64,000 bases of DNA from Gammaproteobacteria bacterium (GCA_024639905.1 JAHEGE010000006.1:124001-188000), one strand, 5' to 3'. Shown: positions 25,932 to 34,960, counted from the stretch's first letter. Made by a program: numbers and translations. The notes: generated by a model from the letters alone, not told the origin.

Positions 25932-26619
25932 GCCGGTTATTACGATTGATGGTCCCTCCGGTTCGGGTAAGGGCACGATCGCGTCGCGCTTGGCGCAGCG
26001 TCTAGGTTTTACGTTGCTCGATAGCGGCGCCTTGTACCGAGTGCTTGGTCTCGCGGCGTTACGGGCGGGTTTAAAGCCAGAGGAGGATCAAGAGGCGATT
26101 GCGGCGCTCGCAGCCGACTTGCCGATTCACTTCGGTCGTGCGGTGACTGATGCACCTTGGAAAGACGATTCGGTCTGGCTGGGAGCGGAGGAGGTGAGTC
26201 TAGCGATTCGCACCGATGAGGCCAGTGCCTGGGCCTCGTTAGTCGCAGCTATACCCGCGGTGCGCGCGAGTCTGTTACAGCGCCAGCGAGACTTCCTGGG
26301 TGACGCAGGTTTGGTGGCCGACGGGCGTGACATGGGCACAACGGTGTTCCCTGAGGCGCCCCTCAAGGTCTTCTTGACAGCAAGCGTCGAGGCGCGCGCC
26401 GAGCGCAGGCATAAGCAGTTGATAGCAAAGGGTATTGATGCTATTCTTTCCGCCCTTTTGCGCGAGCTCCAAGAGCGCGATGCGCGCGACACACAGCGTA
26501 GTGCGTCGCCGTTGAGGGCAGCGGAGGACGCGATAACGATCGATTCTACTGACATGAGCATCGAACAAGTGATGGCTCAAATCGAAGAATTGATAGCAAT
26601 AAAGATCGGTAAGCACTAG
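25915..26619 (+). CDS. cmk: Cytidylate kinase
   Basis: Cmk phosphorylates CMP and dCMP. The product of about 234 residues opens with PVITIDGPSGSGKGTIA (P-loop), followed by LDSGALYR, the VADGRDMGTTVFPEA stretch, VFLTASVEARAERR and RDTQRSASPL. I place the start at GTG 25915 (TTG 25918 is equally possible) after GGAG at 25907-25910; both lie inside the last codons of aroA in another frame. The longer ORF from 25801 is only out-of-frame aroA sequence. Confidence 0.93.
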   Translation: MLSAARPVITIDGPSGSGKGTIASRLAQRLGFTLLDSGALYRVLGLAALRAGLKPEEDQEAIAALAADLPIHFGRAVTDAPWKDDSVWLGAEEVSLAIRTDEASAWASLVAAIPAVRASLLQRQRDFLGDAGLVADGRDMGTTVFPEAPLKVFLTASVEARAERRHKQLIAKGIDAILSALLRELQERDARDTQRSASPLRAAEDAITIDSTDMSIEQVMAQIEELIAIKIGKH

Positions 26620-26646
26620 AAAACAAAGGATTTTTACTCGAGGGTC

Positions 26647-26734
26647 GACGCATCACCAGTATCGGTGTCGGCGTCTCGGATTTTAGCAATAACACCGTCA
26701 CCGCTGGGGTGCGGAGTAGCGAGTCATCGATGAC
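26647..26734 (+). promoter_or_regulatory. Structured leader of rpsA
   Basis: The 172-nt cmk-rpsA gap contains a stem-loop at 26647-26675 (GACGC/GCGTC outer and CACC/GGTG inner pairs), a small CCGC/GCGG hairpin at about 26701-26714, and a perfect 12-bp palindrome GTCATCGATGAC at 26723-26734. In E. coli the rpsA leader folds into hairpins bound by S1 for autoregulation; by analogy this region may do the same, though the fold is only inferred by eye. Confidence 0.4.
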
Positions 26735-26791
26735 AACACTGTCCTGAGAGGGGCGGCCCATCGCTGATAAGCACAGATAATGGACGTTACA

Positions 26792-28468
26792 ATGAGCGAA
26801 AGTTTTGCAGAATTATTTGAAGCCAGCCTAAGCGAGATCGACATGACTCCAGGCGCGATCGTCGCCGGCACTGTCATCGACATCGACTCCGATTGGGTTA
26901 CTGTTCACGCGGGCCTCAAGTCAGAAGGCGTCATCGCCAAATCAGAATTCTTCGATGAGCAGGGTAATTTTTCCCTCGAAATCGGCAACATCGTAAAAGT
27001 CGCCCTCGAAACTGTTGAAGACGGTTTTGGTGCCACTAAGCTATCGCGCGAGAAAGCCAAGCGCGCCGAGTCTTGGATGGAGCTGGAAGCGGCATACGAG
27101 AAGAACGACATCGTGACCGGTGTAATCAACGGCAAGGTCAAGGGTGGTTTCACCGTCGACCTCAACAACATCCGCGCGTTCCTCCCAGGTTCACTCGTCG
27201 ATGTGCGTCCGGTTCGCGACACGCTGCACCTCGAAGGTCAGCAGCTCGAATTCCGACTCATCAAGCTCGACCAGAAGCGCAACAACGTTGTTGTTTCGCG
27301 TCGCGCAGTGCTCGAGTCAGTTAGCACGGAAGAGCGCGATGCGCTGCTCGCCAAGCTACAGGAAGGCATGGCTGTTAAGGGTATCGTGAAGAACCTCACC
27401 GACTACGGCGCGTTCGTAGACCTCGGCGGCGTTGACGGCCTGCTCCACATCACTGACATGTCTTGGAAGCGTATTAAGCACCCAAGCGAGATCGTAAATG
27501 TTGGCGACGAGATCAACGTTAAAGTCCTCAAATACGACCGTGATCGTAACCGCGTCTCACTAGGCCTCAAGCAACTGGGCGAAGATCCATGGTTGGCTAT
27601 TAAAGGTCGTTACCCGCAAAACGCTCGCGTTAAGGCTGTGGTCACGAATCTTACCGATTACGGCTGTTTCGCAGAGCTAGAAGAGGGCGTTGAAGGTCTC
27701 GTTCACGTGTCTGAAATGGACTGGACGAACAAGAACATCCATCCTTCGAAAGTCGTGCAGCTTGGACAAGAAGTCGACGTCATGATCCTCGACATCGACG
27801 AAGAGCGTCGTCGCATCTCTCTCGGAATTAAGCAGTGCTTCCAGAACCCATGGGACGGCTTCGCCGAGAAATTCCAGAAGGGCGACAATATCTCTGGCGT
27901 CATTAAGTCGATCACCGATTTCGGTATCTTCATTGGTTTGGACGGCAACATCGACGGCCTCGTTCACTTGTCTGACATCTCTTGGGATGACACCGGCGAA
28001 GAAGCCGTGCGCGAATACAAGAAAGGCGACGAGATCGAGACTGTTATCCTGTCGATCGATTCCGACCGCGAGCGCATCTCTCTTGGCATCAAGCAGTTGG
28101 GTGAAGATCCTTTCGCCAGCTTCGCCTCAGATTATGAGCGTGGCAGCATCGTGAAGGGTACCGTCACTGCAGTTGACGCGAAGGGCGCAAATATCGCTAT
28201 CGCTGACGGCATCGAAGGTTACCTGCGTGGCTCAGAACTTGGGCGCGAGAAGGTCGAAGACGCGCGTTCTGTTCTGAAAGAAGGCGACGAAATCGAAGCG
28301 AAAGTCGTTAGCGTTGATCGTAAGACTCGCAACCTAAGCCTGTCAGTTAAGGCTATGGAAATCGACGACGAGCGCGCGGCAATCAAAGATCACAAGAACC
28401 AAGAAGCGGCAGACGTTTCTCCTGGTACTATCGGTGATCTCATCAAAGCACAGATGGAAAAGGGTTAA
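26792..28468 (+). CDS. rpsA: 30S ribosomal protein S1
   Basis: S1 recruits mRNA to the 30S subunit. The 558-residue product has six S1 RNA-binding repeats; examples of repeat cores are [40 protein letters not shown] and [17 protein letters not shown]. It begins [13 protein letters not shown] as in E. coli; the ATG 12 nt upstream (26780) is in frame but not conserved. As usual for rpsA no strong Shine-Dalgarno is visible. Codon use looks optimised. Confidence 0.97.
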   Translation: MSESFAELFEASLSEIDMTPGAIVAGTVIDIDSDWVTVHAGLKSEGVIAKSEFFDEQGNFSLEIGNIVKVALETVEDGFGATKLSREKAKRAESWMELEAAYEKNDIVTGVINGKVKGGFTVDLNNIRAFLPGSLVDVRPVRDTLHLEGQQLEFRLIKLDQKRNNVVVSRRAVLESVSTEERDALLAKLQEGMAVKGIVKNLTDYGAFVDLGGVDGLLHITDMSWKRIKHPSEIVNVGDEINVKVLKYDRDRNRVSLGLKQLGEDPWLAIKGRYPQNARVKAVVTNLTDYGCFAELEEGVEGLVHVSEMDWTNKNIHPSKVVQLGQEVDVMILDIDEERRRISLGIKQCFQNPWDGFAEKFQKGDNISGVIKSITDFGIFIGLDGNIDGLVHLSDISWDDTGEEAVREYKKGDEIETVILSIDSDRERISLGIKQLGEDPFASFASDYERGSIVKGTVTAVDAKGANIAIADGIEGYLRGSELGREKVEDARSVLKEGDEIEAKVVSVDRKTRNLSLSVKAMEIDDERAAIKDHKNQEAADVSPGTIGDLIKAQMEKG

Positions 28469-28486
28469 CCTTTTCATCTTAGTGAA

Positions 28487-28533
28487 CGCCCAATCCAAGT
28501 GCCTGCGGTTTTCTGCGAGCACTTGAGTTGGCG
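28487..28533 (+). other. Long imperfect stem-loop between rpsA and ihfB
   Basis: CGCCCAATCCAAGTGC (28487-28502) can pair with the complementary run ending GAGTTGGCG at about 28532, around a loop containing TTTTC. There is no U-tract after it, so it is more likely an RNA processing or stabilising element at the rpsA 3' end than a classical terminator. Confidence 0.45.
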
Positions 28534-28597
28534 CTAAATGGTGAGTCGAGTAACGAGTTACGACGCTCGACCAAGCTTTAGTGACTAAGGTGTGGCT

Positions 28598-28894
28598 ATG
28601 ACAAAATCAGAACTAATAGAGCGCATCGCGAGTAAGCAAAAGCAACTTACTGCGAAGGACGTAGAGCTCGCCGTGAAAGGCATACTAGAGACTATGTCGC
28701 AGGTGCTCGCCGATGGCGGACGCATCGAGATTCGCGGATTCGGTAGCTTCTCTTTGCACTACCGTGTACCACGCATTGGACGCAACCCTAAAACGGGCGA
28801 GCCCGTAGCGCTTAGCGGAAAGCACGTACCGCATTTTAAGCCAGGTAAGGAGTTGCGAGACCGCGTCAATGCGGGCATGCAAAACGAATCCTAA
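28598..28894 (+). CDS. ihfB: Integration host factor subunit beta
   Basis: IhfB pairs with IhfA (44058-44366) to form the DNA-bending nucleoid protein IHF. The 98-residue product has the HU-fold signature [14 protein letters not shown] and the DNA-intercalating arm [12 protein letters not shown] with the key proline. ATG 28598, seven bases after AAGG, is chosen over an in-frame GTG at 28592. Position after rpsA is conserved in gammaproteobacteria. Confidence 0.95.
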   Translation: MTKSELIERIASKQKQLTAKDVELAVKGILETMSQVLADGGRIEIRGFGSFSLHYRVPRIGRNPKTGEPVALSGKHVPHFKPGKELRDRVNAGMQNES

Positions 28895-28939
28895 TACCGC
28901 TTTGTAATGGACTTAGCGGGTATTGGGTTCAGTAAGAAT

Positions 28940-28975
28940 AACGGCGATAACCGACTAGGTTGCGCCGTTTTTTTT
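28940..28975 (+). terminator. Rho-independent terminator after ihfB
   Basis: AACGGCG (28940-28946) pairs with CGCCGTT (28963-28969), supported by inner ACC/GGT pairing, and runs directly into eight T residues (28968-28975). It closes the transcript ending with ihfB. Confidence 0.88.
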
Positions 28976-29051
28976 GTCAGTCGGATTAGTATTGCCCCTC
29001 GCTATCCACGCTGAGGTAGACTAGCGCCTTGAGCCCATTTTGGAGGACTGT

Positions 29052-29360
29052 ATGCAAAAGCTGCGCCGGCTAGTAACCGGACTCATACTCTTGGTTGTCC
29101 TCGTCCTTAGTCTTGGGTTTCTGACCGCGAATAACCAGCTGGTGAGTTTAGAATTGGGTACCTACATGACCCAGCCGCGTCCGGTCGCGCTATGGATCGC
29201 AGCGGCCTTTGTCGGTGGTGGCAGCCTAGGCTTATTAGTAGGCCTGCGCGTGTTTAAGAGCGCCGTAAGCCGTATGGAGCTTTCCCGACTGCGCGCTAAG
29301 CTTGCGAAACATGAAGAACAGGAACGCGTGCGCGCTAACACCAAGGTGACGAGCGGGTAG
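29052..29360 (+). CDS. lapA: LapA domain membrane protein
   Basis: The 102-residue product is a LapA (DUF1049) inner-membrane protein; in E. coli LapA/LapB influence lipopolysaccharide assembly through LpxC turnover. Two hydrophobic segments (about residues 5-25 and 46-70) contain the family pattern NNQLVSLELG and GGGSLGLLVGLRV, followed by a charged coiled tail. ATG 29052 is preceded by GGAGG. A lapB gene is not seen downstream; pyrF follows instead. Confidence 0.88.
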   Translation: MQKLRRLVTGLILLVVLVLSLGFLTANNQLVSLELGTYMTQPRPVALWIAAAFVGGGSLGLLVGLRVFKSAVSRMELSRLRAKLAKHEEQERVRANTKVTSG

Positions 29361-29393
29361 GGAATAGACAGGATAGAAAGGATAAAGGAAGTA

Positions 29394-30104
29394 ATGACTA
29401 AAGATGAGAACAGGATTATCGTCGCTCTGGATTTTGACACCGAGGCGAAAGCGCTCGCGTTGGCTGAGCGCTTAAATCCGAAGCACTGCAGGATCAAGGT
29501 GGGTAAGGAGCTGTTTACTCGCTGTGGTCCGCACTTGGTGAGTGCGCTCTGTGCCCGCGATTTTGATGTCTTCTTGGACCTGAAATTTCATGATATCCCC
29601 AATACCGTCGCGAAGGCGGTTGCGGCTGCGGCAGACCTTGGTGTGTGGATGACCAATGTGCACGCCTGTGGAGGCCTGCAAATGATGACAGCCGCGCGTG
29701 AGGCGATCGCCGACAGGGAGAGCGATCAACGTCCCTTACTTATCGCCGTCACCGTATTAACTAGCCTGTCCGCAGACGATCTGATTGAGGTTGGAGTGCA
29801 GAAAACGCCAGAGCAGCAGGTGTTAGACCTTGCGACTTTGAGCGCTCAGGCAGGGCTTGATGGTGTGGTTTGCAGTGCCGCCGAGACCCGCGCCTTGCGC
29901 GGCCTAATGCCTGAAGACTTCTGTCTCGTCACTCCGGGGATTCGACGCCTTGAGGATGCTGCCGGCGACCAGAAGCGGGTCGTAGGGCCCGCTGAAGCGA
30001 TTGCGAATGGCAGTGACTACCTTGTAGTCGGGCGCCCCATTACGGGGGCTGCTGATCCATTGGCCGCGCTCGACGCGTTTAATTTGGCGATTTCTCGCGC
30101 TTAG
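29394..30104 (+). CDS. pyrF: Orotidine 5'-phosphate decarboxylase
   Basis: PyrF makes UMP from OMP, the last step of pyrimidine synthesis. The 236-residue product has the catalytic [10 protein letters not shown] motif (Asp62, Lys64, Asp67), VALDFDT at the start of the barrel, and TPGIR plus VVGRPI phosphate-binding elements near the end. AAGGAAG precedes the ATG. It is 33 nt after lapA. Confidence 0.95.
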   Translation: MTKDENRIIVALDFDTEAKALALAERLNPKHCRIKVGKELFTRCGPHLVSALCARDFDVFLDLKFHDIPNTVAKAVAAAADLGVWMTNVHACGGLQMMTAAREAIADRESDQRPLLIAVTVLTSLSADDLIEVGVQKTPEQQVLDLATLSAQAGLDGVVCSAAETRALRGLMPEDFCLVTPGIRRLEDAAGDQKRVVGPAEAIANGSDYLVVGRPITGAADPLAALDAFNLAISRA

Positions 30105-30200
30105 CCTCTGGCCTGCTAGACTTTGGATAGAGGCGCTGAATGGTGCCTCTGGCGGCAAATTGACTTGCCGCCATTACTTCTAAGTCTCAAGGAGAGAGCT

Positions 30201-30602
30201 ATGTCGACTATTCAATTCAGTGAGTTTTTAAGCCCGCGGCGGGTATCGCAGGGGCGTAAATGGCGTGTTTTGCCTCGGCTTTCGCAGCTGATGGCGTTGT
30301 CCCTTATGCTTGTCGTGTTGGCCTTGCAGCCTGAAGCCAGTTTCGCGCAGGACGCCGACAGTGAAAGCGTCGCGCAGAGACTGACGCAGCTTGATATCAA
30401 TACAGCAGATGCCGCCGAGCTTGCTGCCGGCTTGCAGGGCGTGGGTCTCGTAAAGGCCCAGGAAATCGTTAAATATCGAACGTTATACGGCGATTTTATG
30501 GCGGTGGAGGAGCTTGCCGATGTAAAGGGTATCGGCATGGCGACCGTGGAGAAAAATAGGCATGTCATCGTGCTGGAGTCGGACGTCGACAAAGACGCCT
30601 AA
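30201..30602 (+). CDS. ComEA-like helix-hairpin-helix protein
   Basis: The 133-residue product has a basic N-terminus, one hydrophobic segment ending ASFAQ (about residues 29-50, signal peptide or anchor), and a ComEA-type double helix-hairpin-helix domain (LDINTADAAELAAGLQGVG ... ELADVKGIGMATVEKNR). ComEA proteins bind double-stranded DNA in the periplasm during natural transformation. AAGGAGAG precedes ATG 30201. Whether this organism is transformable is not shown here. Confidence 0.85.
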   Translation: MSTIQFSEFLSPRRVSQGRKWRVLPRLSQLMALSLMLVVLALQPEASFAQDADSESVAQRLTQLDINTADAAELAAGLQGVGLVKAQEIVKYRTLYGDFMAVEELADVKGIGMATVEKNRHVIVLESDVDKDA

Positions 30603-30688
30603 CTCGAAAGCCGATTGGCAAGGTAGCGGAGCTGCGTGTCGCCCACCGTCGAGGCGACACGCACTAAGCACAGGCGCGAGGGTGATTC

Positions 30689-31747
30689 ATGCAGTGGTTA
30701 ATTATCGGGCTTGCTAGCTTTGCATTGGCAAGTGGCCTCACTGCTTTGGTTGTTCGATACGCACCGCGGCTCGGTTTCGTTGACACGCCGGTCGCGCGCA
30801 GTGCACACGCCCAGCCCAAGCCGCTAGGTGGGGGCGTGGCATTGGTTGTACCTTATTTCCTCGCGGTCATTTACCTGTCTACCTCCGGTGCTGCGGATTT
30901 AATCCCAGCTGCGCTCGCGTGCTTGTTGGTCGCGGCGATCGGTCTCGCTGATGATTTCACCCCGATGTCGCTGCGTTATCGTTTTCCTATTCAGGTCATG
31001 GCTGCGTTTTTCGTGGTGTGGCATGTCGATTTGCTCCCCGTAGATTTCTTGCTGTACTCGCTAGACTCCCCCTGGTTATTGTCCGGATTAGCTTTCCTGT
31101 CGCTAGTGTGGCTTTGCAATCTTTATAATTTCATGGACGGTATCGATGGTATTGCTGCGTCGCAGCTGCTTTTTGTCTCGCTCGCGTGTGCGTTGTTCAT
31201 AGTCATTTCCGCTCAAGGCGAGGCATCGACCGAGGGGCTGGGATCGCTGCAAGGGGGCTTCGAATCGCTGCCCTCCTTGTTACTGTGCGCTGTGCTTGCG
31301 GGATCGGCGGCAGGTTTCCTGCTTTGGAACTGGTCTCCTGCGCAGTTGTTTATGGGTGACTGTGGTAGCGCGTTTGCGGGTTTCGTACTGGGTTTGCTCG
31401 CCCTCGACACACTCTCAAGCGGAGTCATGACCGTATGGAGCTGGTTGTTACTGCTCGGGGTCTTTGTCGTAGACACCGGAGTCACGCTGGTTAGACGAGT
31501 GTATGCGGGGCAGCGCTGGCATGAAGGACACTCTCAGCACGCCTATCAGCACCTCGCCCGGAAGTTTAAAAGTCATTCAGCAGTCGTGTTGGCGCTGCTG
31601 CTAATGAATGGCGTATGGCTATTGCCGCTGGCACTGCTTGCGGGTAATTTTCCGCAATTCGGTATACTATTTGCCACTGTTGGGCTCGCCCCGCTTATTG
31701 TTATCGCGGTGGTTGTAGGCGCTGGTAAAGAGTTGTCTATCCATTAA
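30689..31747 (+). CDS. WecA/WbpL-type glycosyl-1-phosphate transferase
   Basis: The 352-residue polytopic protein of the MraY/WecA family transfers a sugar-1-phosphate to undecaprenyl phosphate, starting O-antigen or other surface glycan synthesis. It has about ten spans, the PLGGGVAL segment, the Mg-binding aspartates in GLADDFTPMSLRYR, NLYNFMDGIDG, LFMGDCGSAFAGF and the cytoplasmic His motif near HEGHSQHAYQHLA. Location beside the dehydratase gene fits WbpL; the exact sugar (QuiNAc/FucNAc versus GlcNAc) is not determinable. Confidence 0.88.
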   Translation: MQWLIIGLASFALASGLTALVVRYAPRLGFVDTPVARSAHAQPKPLGGGVALVVPYFLAVIYLSTSGAADLIPAALACLLVAAIGLADDFTPMSLRYRFPIQVMAAFFVVWHVDLLPVDFLLYSLDSPWLLSGLAFLSLVWLCNLYNFMDGIDGIAASQLLFVSLACALFIVISAQGEASTEGLGSLQGGFESLPSLLLCAVLAGSAAGFLLWNWSPAQLFMGDCGSAFAGFVLGLLALDTLSSGVMTVWSWLLLLGVFVVDTGVTLVRRVYAGQRWHEGHSQHAYQHLARKFKSHSAVVLALLLMNGVWLLPLALLAGNFPQFGILFATVGLAPLIVIAVVVGAGKELSIH

Positions 31748-31830
31748 CTGCGTACCGCACCGCCTTTTTGGTGTTAGCACACTAATGGTCAACAACGACG
31801 AGCCCACTAATACCAAGCGAAGGACGCAGG

Positions 31831-33813
31831 ATGCAGGTTTACTCGATTCCAATCTCACGACCACTCAAGCGGCTAGTAACAGGCTGTTGGGATGCGGTTT
31901 TGATCACAGTGGCGCTCATTTTCGCCTATGGGTTGGCGGGCGCTGAGTTTTTCCAGCAAGAACAAAAAACCCTCATCTTCCTCGGTCTTGCGCTTCTTCT
32001 AAGCCTGCTGGCCTTCGTGCGCGTGGGGCTTTACCGCGTCCTCGTTCTTTATATGGGCCTGCAGTCGAGCCTGCTGATTGCACAGTGCGTGACGATCGCG
32101 ACGGGACTACTCGCTGCAGCTTACGGTTTGTCCGCGGCGCAGGGAGAGGCTCGCGTTGCAATCCTGCCGATTTTTTGGCTCCTTGCTCTGTTCTTTATGG
32201 GAGGCTCGCGCCTCCTAGGCAAGCTGGCCATAATCAGCCTGATTCAAAACTTTCGCCCCAAAGAGCCGGTTATCATTTATGGTGCAGGGAGTTCAGGCAT
32301 GCAGCTACTTGCGGCGCTGCAGAGCGGGGATCAATACCTACCCGTCGCCTTCGTCGACGACGGGCACAAGCTACTCGGCAGCACGGTGCACGGTGTGCGA
32401 GTCTACGGTCCGAATTCCCTCTATGAGCTCGTTGAGTCATTTTCTGTGCGCCAAATATTGCTAGCGATTCCGTCAGCTACCCATGCCGAGCGTAAAGAAA
32501 TCCTCAACAAGCTTGAGCACTTGCCTGTGCACGTGAAGACTGTCCCAGATATGTTCGACATGGTGTCGGGCAAGGTGGGAGTCGATGAGATTCGCGATGT
32601 CGATATCGAAGATCTACTTGGTCGTGACATCGTCCCGCCAGACCCCCAGCTCCTCGGCGCTTGCATTAAAGCGCGCTCGGTTCTAGTCACAGGGGCTGCC
32701 GGCTCCATAGGTTCGGAGTTGTGCCGGCAGATCGTCGCTATCGGGCCGTCGCGTCTCGTCATCCTCGACTCTTTCGAATACGGTCTCTATGAACTTGAGC
32801 AAGAGTTGGAAGAGCAGGTTCAGCTAATCCGCAACGAATCCGGCGTGTCGGAGGGAGTCGAGTTAGTGGCGACGCTAGGCTCGGTAGGGAATGCCAGCTT
32901 TGTGCGAGAGGTGATGCGCCGCTATGGGGTCGAAACCGTGTATCACGTTGCCGCTTACAAGCAAGTCCCTATGGTGGAGAGTAACGTTGTCGAGGGTGTG
33001 CGTAATAACGTCTTCGGCACACTGGCCACCGCTCGCGCGGCGCGAGAGTTTGAGGTCAAGGATTTTGTCCTGATCTCGACGGACAAGGCGGTGCGACCGA
33101 CTAATTATATGGGCGCAACGAAGCGTTTCGCCGAGCAGGTGCTGCAATCCCTTGCGATGTTAGATAACAAGACGCGATTCAGCATGGTCAGGTTCGGCAA
33201 TGTGCTCGGCTCTTCGGGTTCAGTGGTGCCTTTGTTCCGGCGTCAGATTAGCCGCGGCGGGCCAGTTACCGTGACACATCCAGAGGTCACCCGCTTTTTT
33301 ATGACGGTGCAAGAAGCGGCGCAACTAGTCATCCAGGCGGGTTCGATGGCGACGGGAGGAGATGTCTTCGTTCTCGACATGCATGAGCCGATCCGCATCG
33401 TCGATCTTGCGAAGAAAATGGTCCATCTCATGGGCTACGACGTGAAAGACGAAAACTCATACCGTGGAGATATCGCGATCGAGTACACCGGTTTAAGGCC
33501 CGGTGAGAAGCTCTATGAAGAACTGCTTATCGGCGAATCTGTGACCGGTACGGACCATCCGAAAATCATGCGTGCTGAAGAAGAATCTTTGAGTTGGTCT
33601 GAGCTAAAGCCCTTGCTCGATCGCCTAGCTGCCGCCTGCGAAGAAGCTGACAGTCAAGAAATCCGTGCGGTGTTGATGGAAGCGGTTTCGGGTTTTGTGC
33701 CGGAGTCAGAGCTGATGCTGACGGCCCCGTCGGAGCTTGAGTACTCTTCAAGGCCTGTCGAACGTGCAACGAGCAGCGCCAAAGTGACGCCACTCTTTGC
33801 TAAAAAGCCGTAA
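31831..33813 (+). CDS. Membrane sugar-nucleotide 4,6-dehydratase (WbpM/CapD type)
   Basis: The 660-residue protein has four N-terminal spans (about residues 12-130), a CoA-binding-like nucleotide domain (PVIIYGAGSSGMQLL), then an extended SDR domain with VLVTGAAGSIGSELCRQI, STDKAVRPTNYMGATKR and GLRPGEKLYEELL. Such proteins convert UDP-GlcNAc to its 4-keto-6-deoxy derivative for surface polysaccharides. AAGGA lies ahead of ATG 31831. It pairs with the preceding glycosyl transferase, but no other glycan genes follow. Confidence 0.9.
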   Translation: MQVYSIPISRPLKRLVTGCWDAVLITVALIFAYGLAGAEFFQQEQKTLIFLGLALLLSLLAFVRVGLYRVLVLYMGLQSSLLIAQCVTIATGLLAAAYGLSAAQGEARVAILPIFWLLALFFMGGSRLLGKLAIISLIQNFRPKEPVIIYGAGSSGMQLLAALQSGDQYLPVAFVDDGHKLLGSTVHGVRVYGPNSLYELVESFSVRQILLAIPSATHAERKEILNKLEHLPVHVKTVPDMFDMVSGKVGVDEIRDVDIEDLLGRDIVPPDPQLLGACIKARSVLVTGAAGSIGSELCRQIVAIGPSRLVILDSFEYGLYELEQELEEQVQLIRNESGVSEGVELVATLGSVGNASFVREVMRRYGVETVYHVAAYKQVPMVESNVVEGVRNNVFGTLATARAAREFEVKDFVLISTDKAVRPTNYMGATKRFAEQVLQSLAMLDNKTRFSMVRFGNVLGSSGSVVPLFRRQISRGGPVTVTHPEVTRFFMTVQEAAQLVIQAGSMATGGDVFVLDMHEPIRIVDLAKKMVHLMGYDVKDENSYRGDIAIEYTGLRPGEKLYEELLIGESVTGTDHPKIMRAEEESLSWSELKPLLDRLAAACEEADSQEIRAVLMEAVSGFVPESELMLTAPSELEYSSRPVERATSSAKVTPLFAKKP

Positions 33814-33863
33814 TACGATGATGAGCCGAGAAGCGAATAGGCTTCCGGCTTAGGTTGTTCAGG

Positions 33864-34436
33864 CTACTTACGCTTCACGCTAATCATGGTGATGGGTTCA
33901 ACTGGGACATTTTGGTGTCCACGCGCGTTTCCCGTCTCTGCAGTCGCCATCTGATCGACGGCCTCCATGCCTCCTATGACTTCACCGAAGACTGCGTAGC
34001 CAAAGCCGCGCGGCGTGTCGTCCGTATGGTTGAGGAAGTCATTGTCGACGAGGTTAATGAAAAACTGGCTGGTAGCGCTGTCGATAACGTTTGTGCGTGC
34101 CATAGATAGCGTGCCGCGCTTATTCGGCACCGCTGCACTCGCTTCATTCTTGATGCTCTCGAAAGGCGACTGTTGGACCATGTCCTCGTTAAAGCCGCCA
34201 CCTTGGACCATGAATCCGGGGATGACGCGATGGAAGATGAGGCCGTCGTAAAAGCCTGCATCGGCATAGCGGAGGAAGTTCGCTACGGAAATAGGCGCCT
34301 TGTCCGCCCACAGCTCGATCGTTACTGTGCCGGTGCTGGTCTCCATCACCACTATGGGATTGTCTTGGGCGGCGACTAGGCTCGGCGCGAGACTCGCTGC
34401 AAGTGTGAGTGTGAGGGCTGTTAATAGGCTGCGCAT
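33864..34436 (-). CDS. ppiA: Periplasmic cyclophilin PpiA-like isomerase
   Basis: The 190-residue product has a clean signal peptide (MRSLLTALTLTLAASL to about AAQ at 24) and a cyclophilin domain: FYDGLIFHRVIPGFMVQGG with catalytic Arg, TLSMARTNVIDSATSQFFINL, and YAVFGEVIGGMEAVDQ. It should assist proline isomerisation in the periplasm. It is the second exported cyclophilin of the window and closer to E. coli PpiA than the one at 9843-10472. It is convergent with the dehydratase gene. Confidence 0.92.
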   Translation of the reverse strand: MRSLLTALTLTLAASLAPSLVAAQDNPIVVMETSTGTVTIELWADKAPISVANFLRYADAGFYDGLIFHRVIPGFMVQGGGFNEDMVQQSPFESIKNEASAAVPNKRGTLSMARTNVIDSATSQFFINLVDNDFLNHTDDTPRGFGYAVFGEVIGGMEAVDQMATAETGNARGHQNVPVEPITMISVKRK

Positions 34437-34536
34437 AGTGGACTCCAGCTAATTGATAAAAGGACGAGTGAAAAACGAGGACATACTATAGCGCACAAAA
34501 TGCGAATGCCCTATGTCTTGGTCGGCGCGAGCTGAC

Positions 34537-34572
34537 TTCGATAGAAAGTTTGATAGAGAGCTTGATAGAAAA
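34537..34572. repeat. Three tandem 12-bp GATAGA repeats near tRNA-Asn
   Basis: Three units, TTCGATAGAAAG, TTTGATAGAGAG and CTTGATAGAAAA, follow each other with exact 12-bp spacing about 94 bp beyond the 3' end of tRNA-Asn. A plus-strand ORF over them (34513-34707) has no homology signs and runs into the tRNA, so I treat the repeat as non-coding. An inverted repeat AGCCGCG/CGCGGCT (34599-34605 and 34618-34624) lies between the repeat and the tRNA. The rest of 34437-34665 shows nothing further. Confidence 0.55.
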
Positions 34573-34665
34573 CTGGGTAAGAATTTAGCTAGCAAGGGAG
34601 CCGCGCGGAGGCGAAACCGCGGCTGTGGAACTTGTGACGAAAAAGGCGAAGGAGGGGAGAAAAAG

Positions 34666-34740
34666 TGGCTGCCCAACCTGGACTCGAACCAGGAACCAAT
34701 TGATTAACAGTCAACTACTCTACCATTGAGCTATTGGGCA
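34666..34740 (-). tRNA. tRNA-Asn (GTT)
   Basis: On the minus strand the sequence begins TGCCCAATAGCTC and ends TTGGGCAGCCA. The acceptor stem TGCCCAA/TTGGGCA pairs fully; the anticodon loop is CTGTTAA between GTTGA and TCAAT, giving anticodon GTT; the T arm has GGTTCGAGTCC. The CCA end is encoded. Confidence 0.95.
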
Positions 34741-34783
34741 ATGTCTAATGCCGAAACTGATCGCTCGGCAAGGAACGGGGCGT

Positions 34784-34812
34784 ATATTAGTGTCTAAATC
34801 AGCGGGGGTCAA
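34784..34812 (-). promoter_or_regulatory. Promoter of tRNA-Asn
   Basis: On the minus strand TTGACC (34807-34812) and TAATAT (34784-34789) are separated by 17 bp, about 43 bp ahead of the mature tRNA. The base pairs after the -10 are GC-rich (ACGCCCCG), as in promoters under stringent (ppGpp) control. Confidence 0.75.
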
Positions 34813-34960
34813 CACTCGCGGATATTCCGGCGGAATATTGTCATTCGGCTGCGCGCTTCGCTACGCAGAGGCTAGTCTTCTAGTGTAGGCTAGGGTTTTG
34901 GCTTCGTCTGTGTATTTATTCTAAAAATTGCGAGGTCGGCCCGTCAAAAAAGCTACTGTT

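Noticed and set aside
34513-34707. 64-residue plus-strand ORF with DRK/DRE repeats
   Set aside because: It is generated by the 12-bp repeat and runs into the tRNA-Asn gene in antisense, with no ribosome binding site or recognisable family.
34666-34740. tRNA genes as integration sites of a genomic island
   Set aside because: No integrase, direct repeat of a tRNA 3' end or foreign gene block is seen beside any of the three tRNAs.
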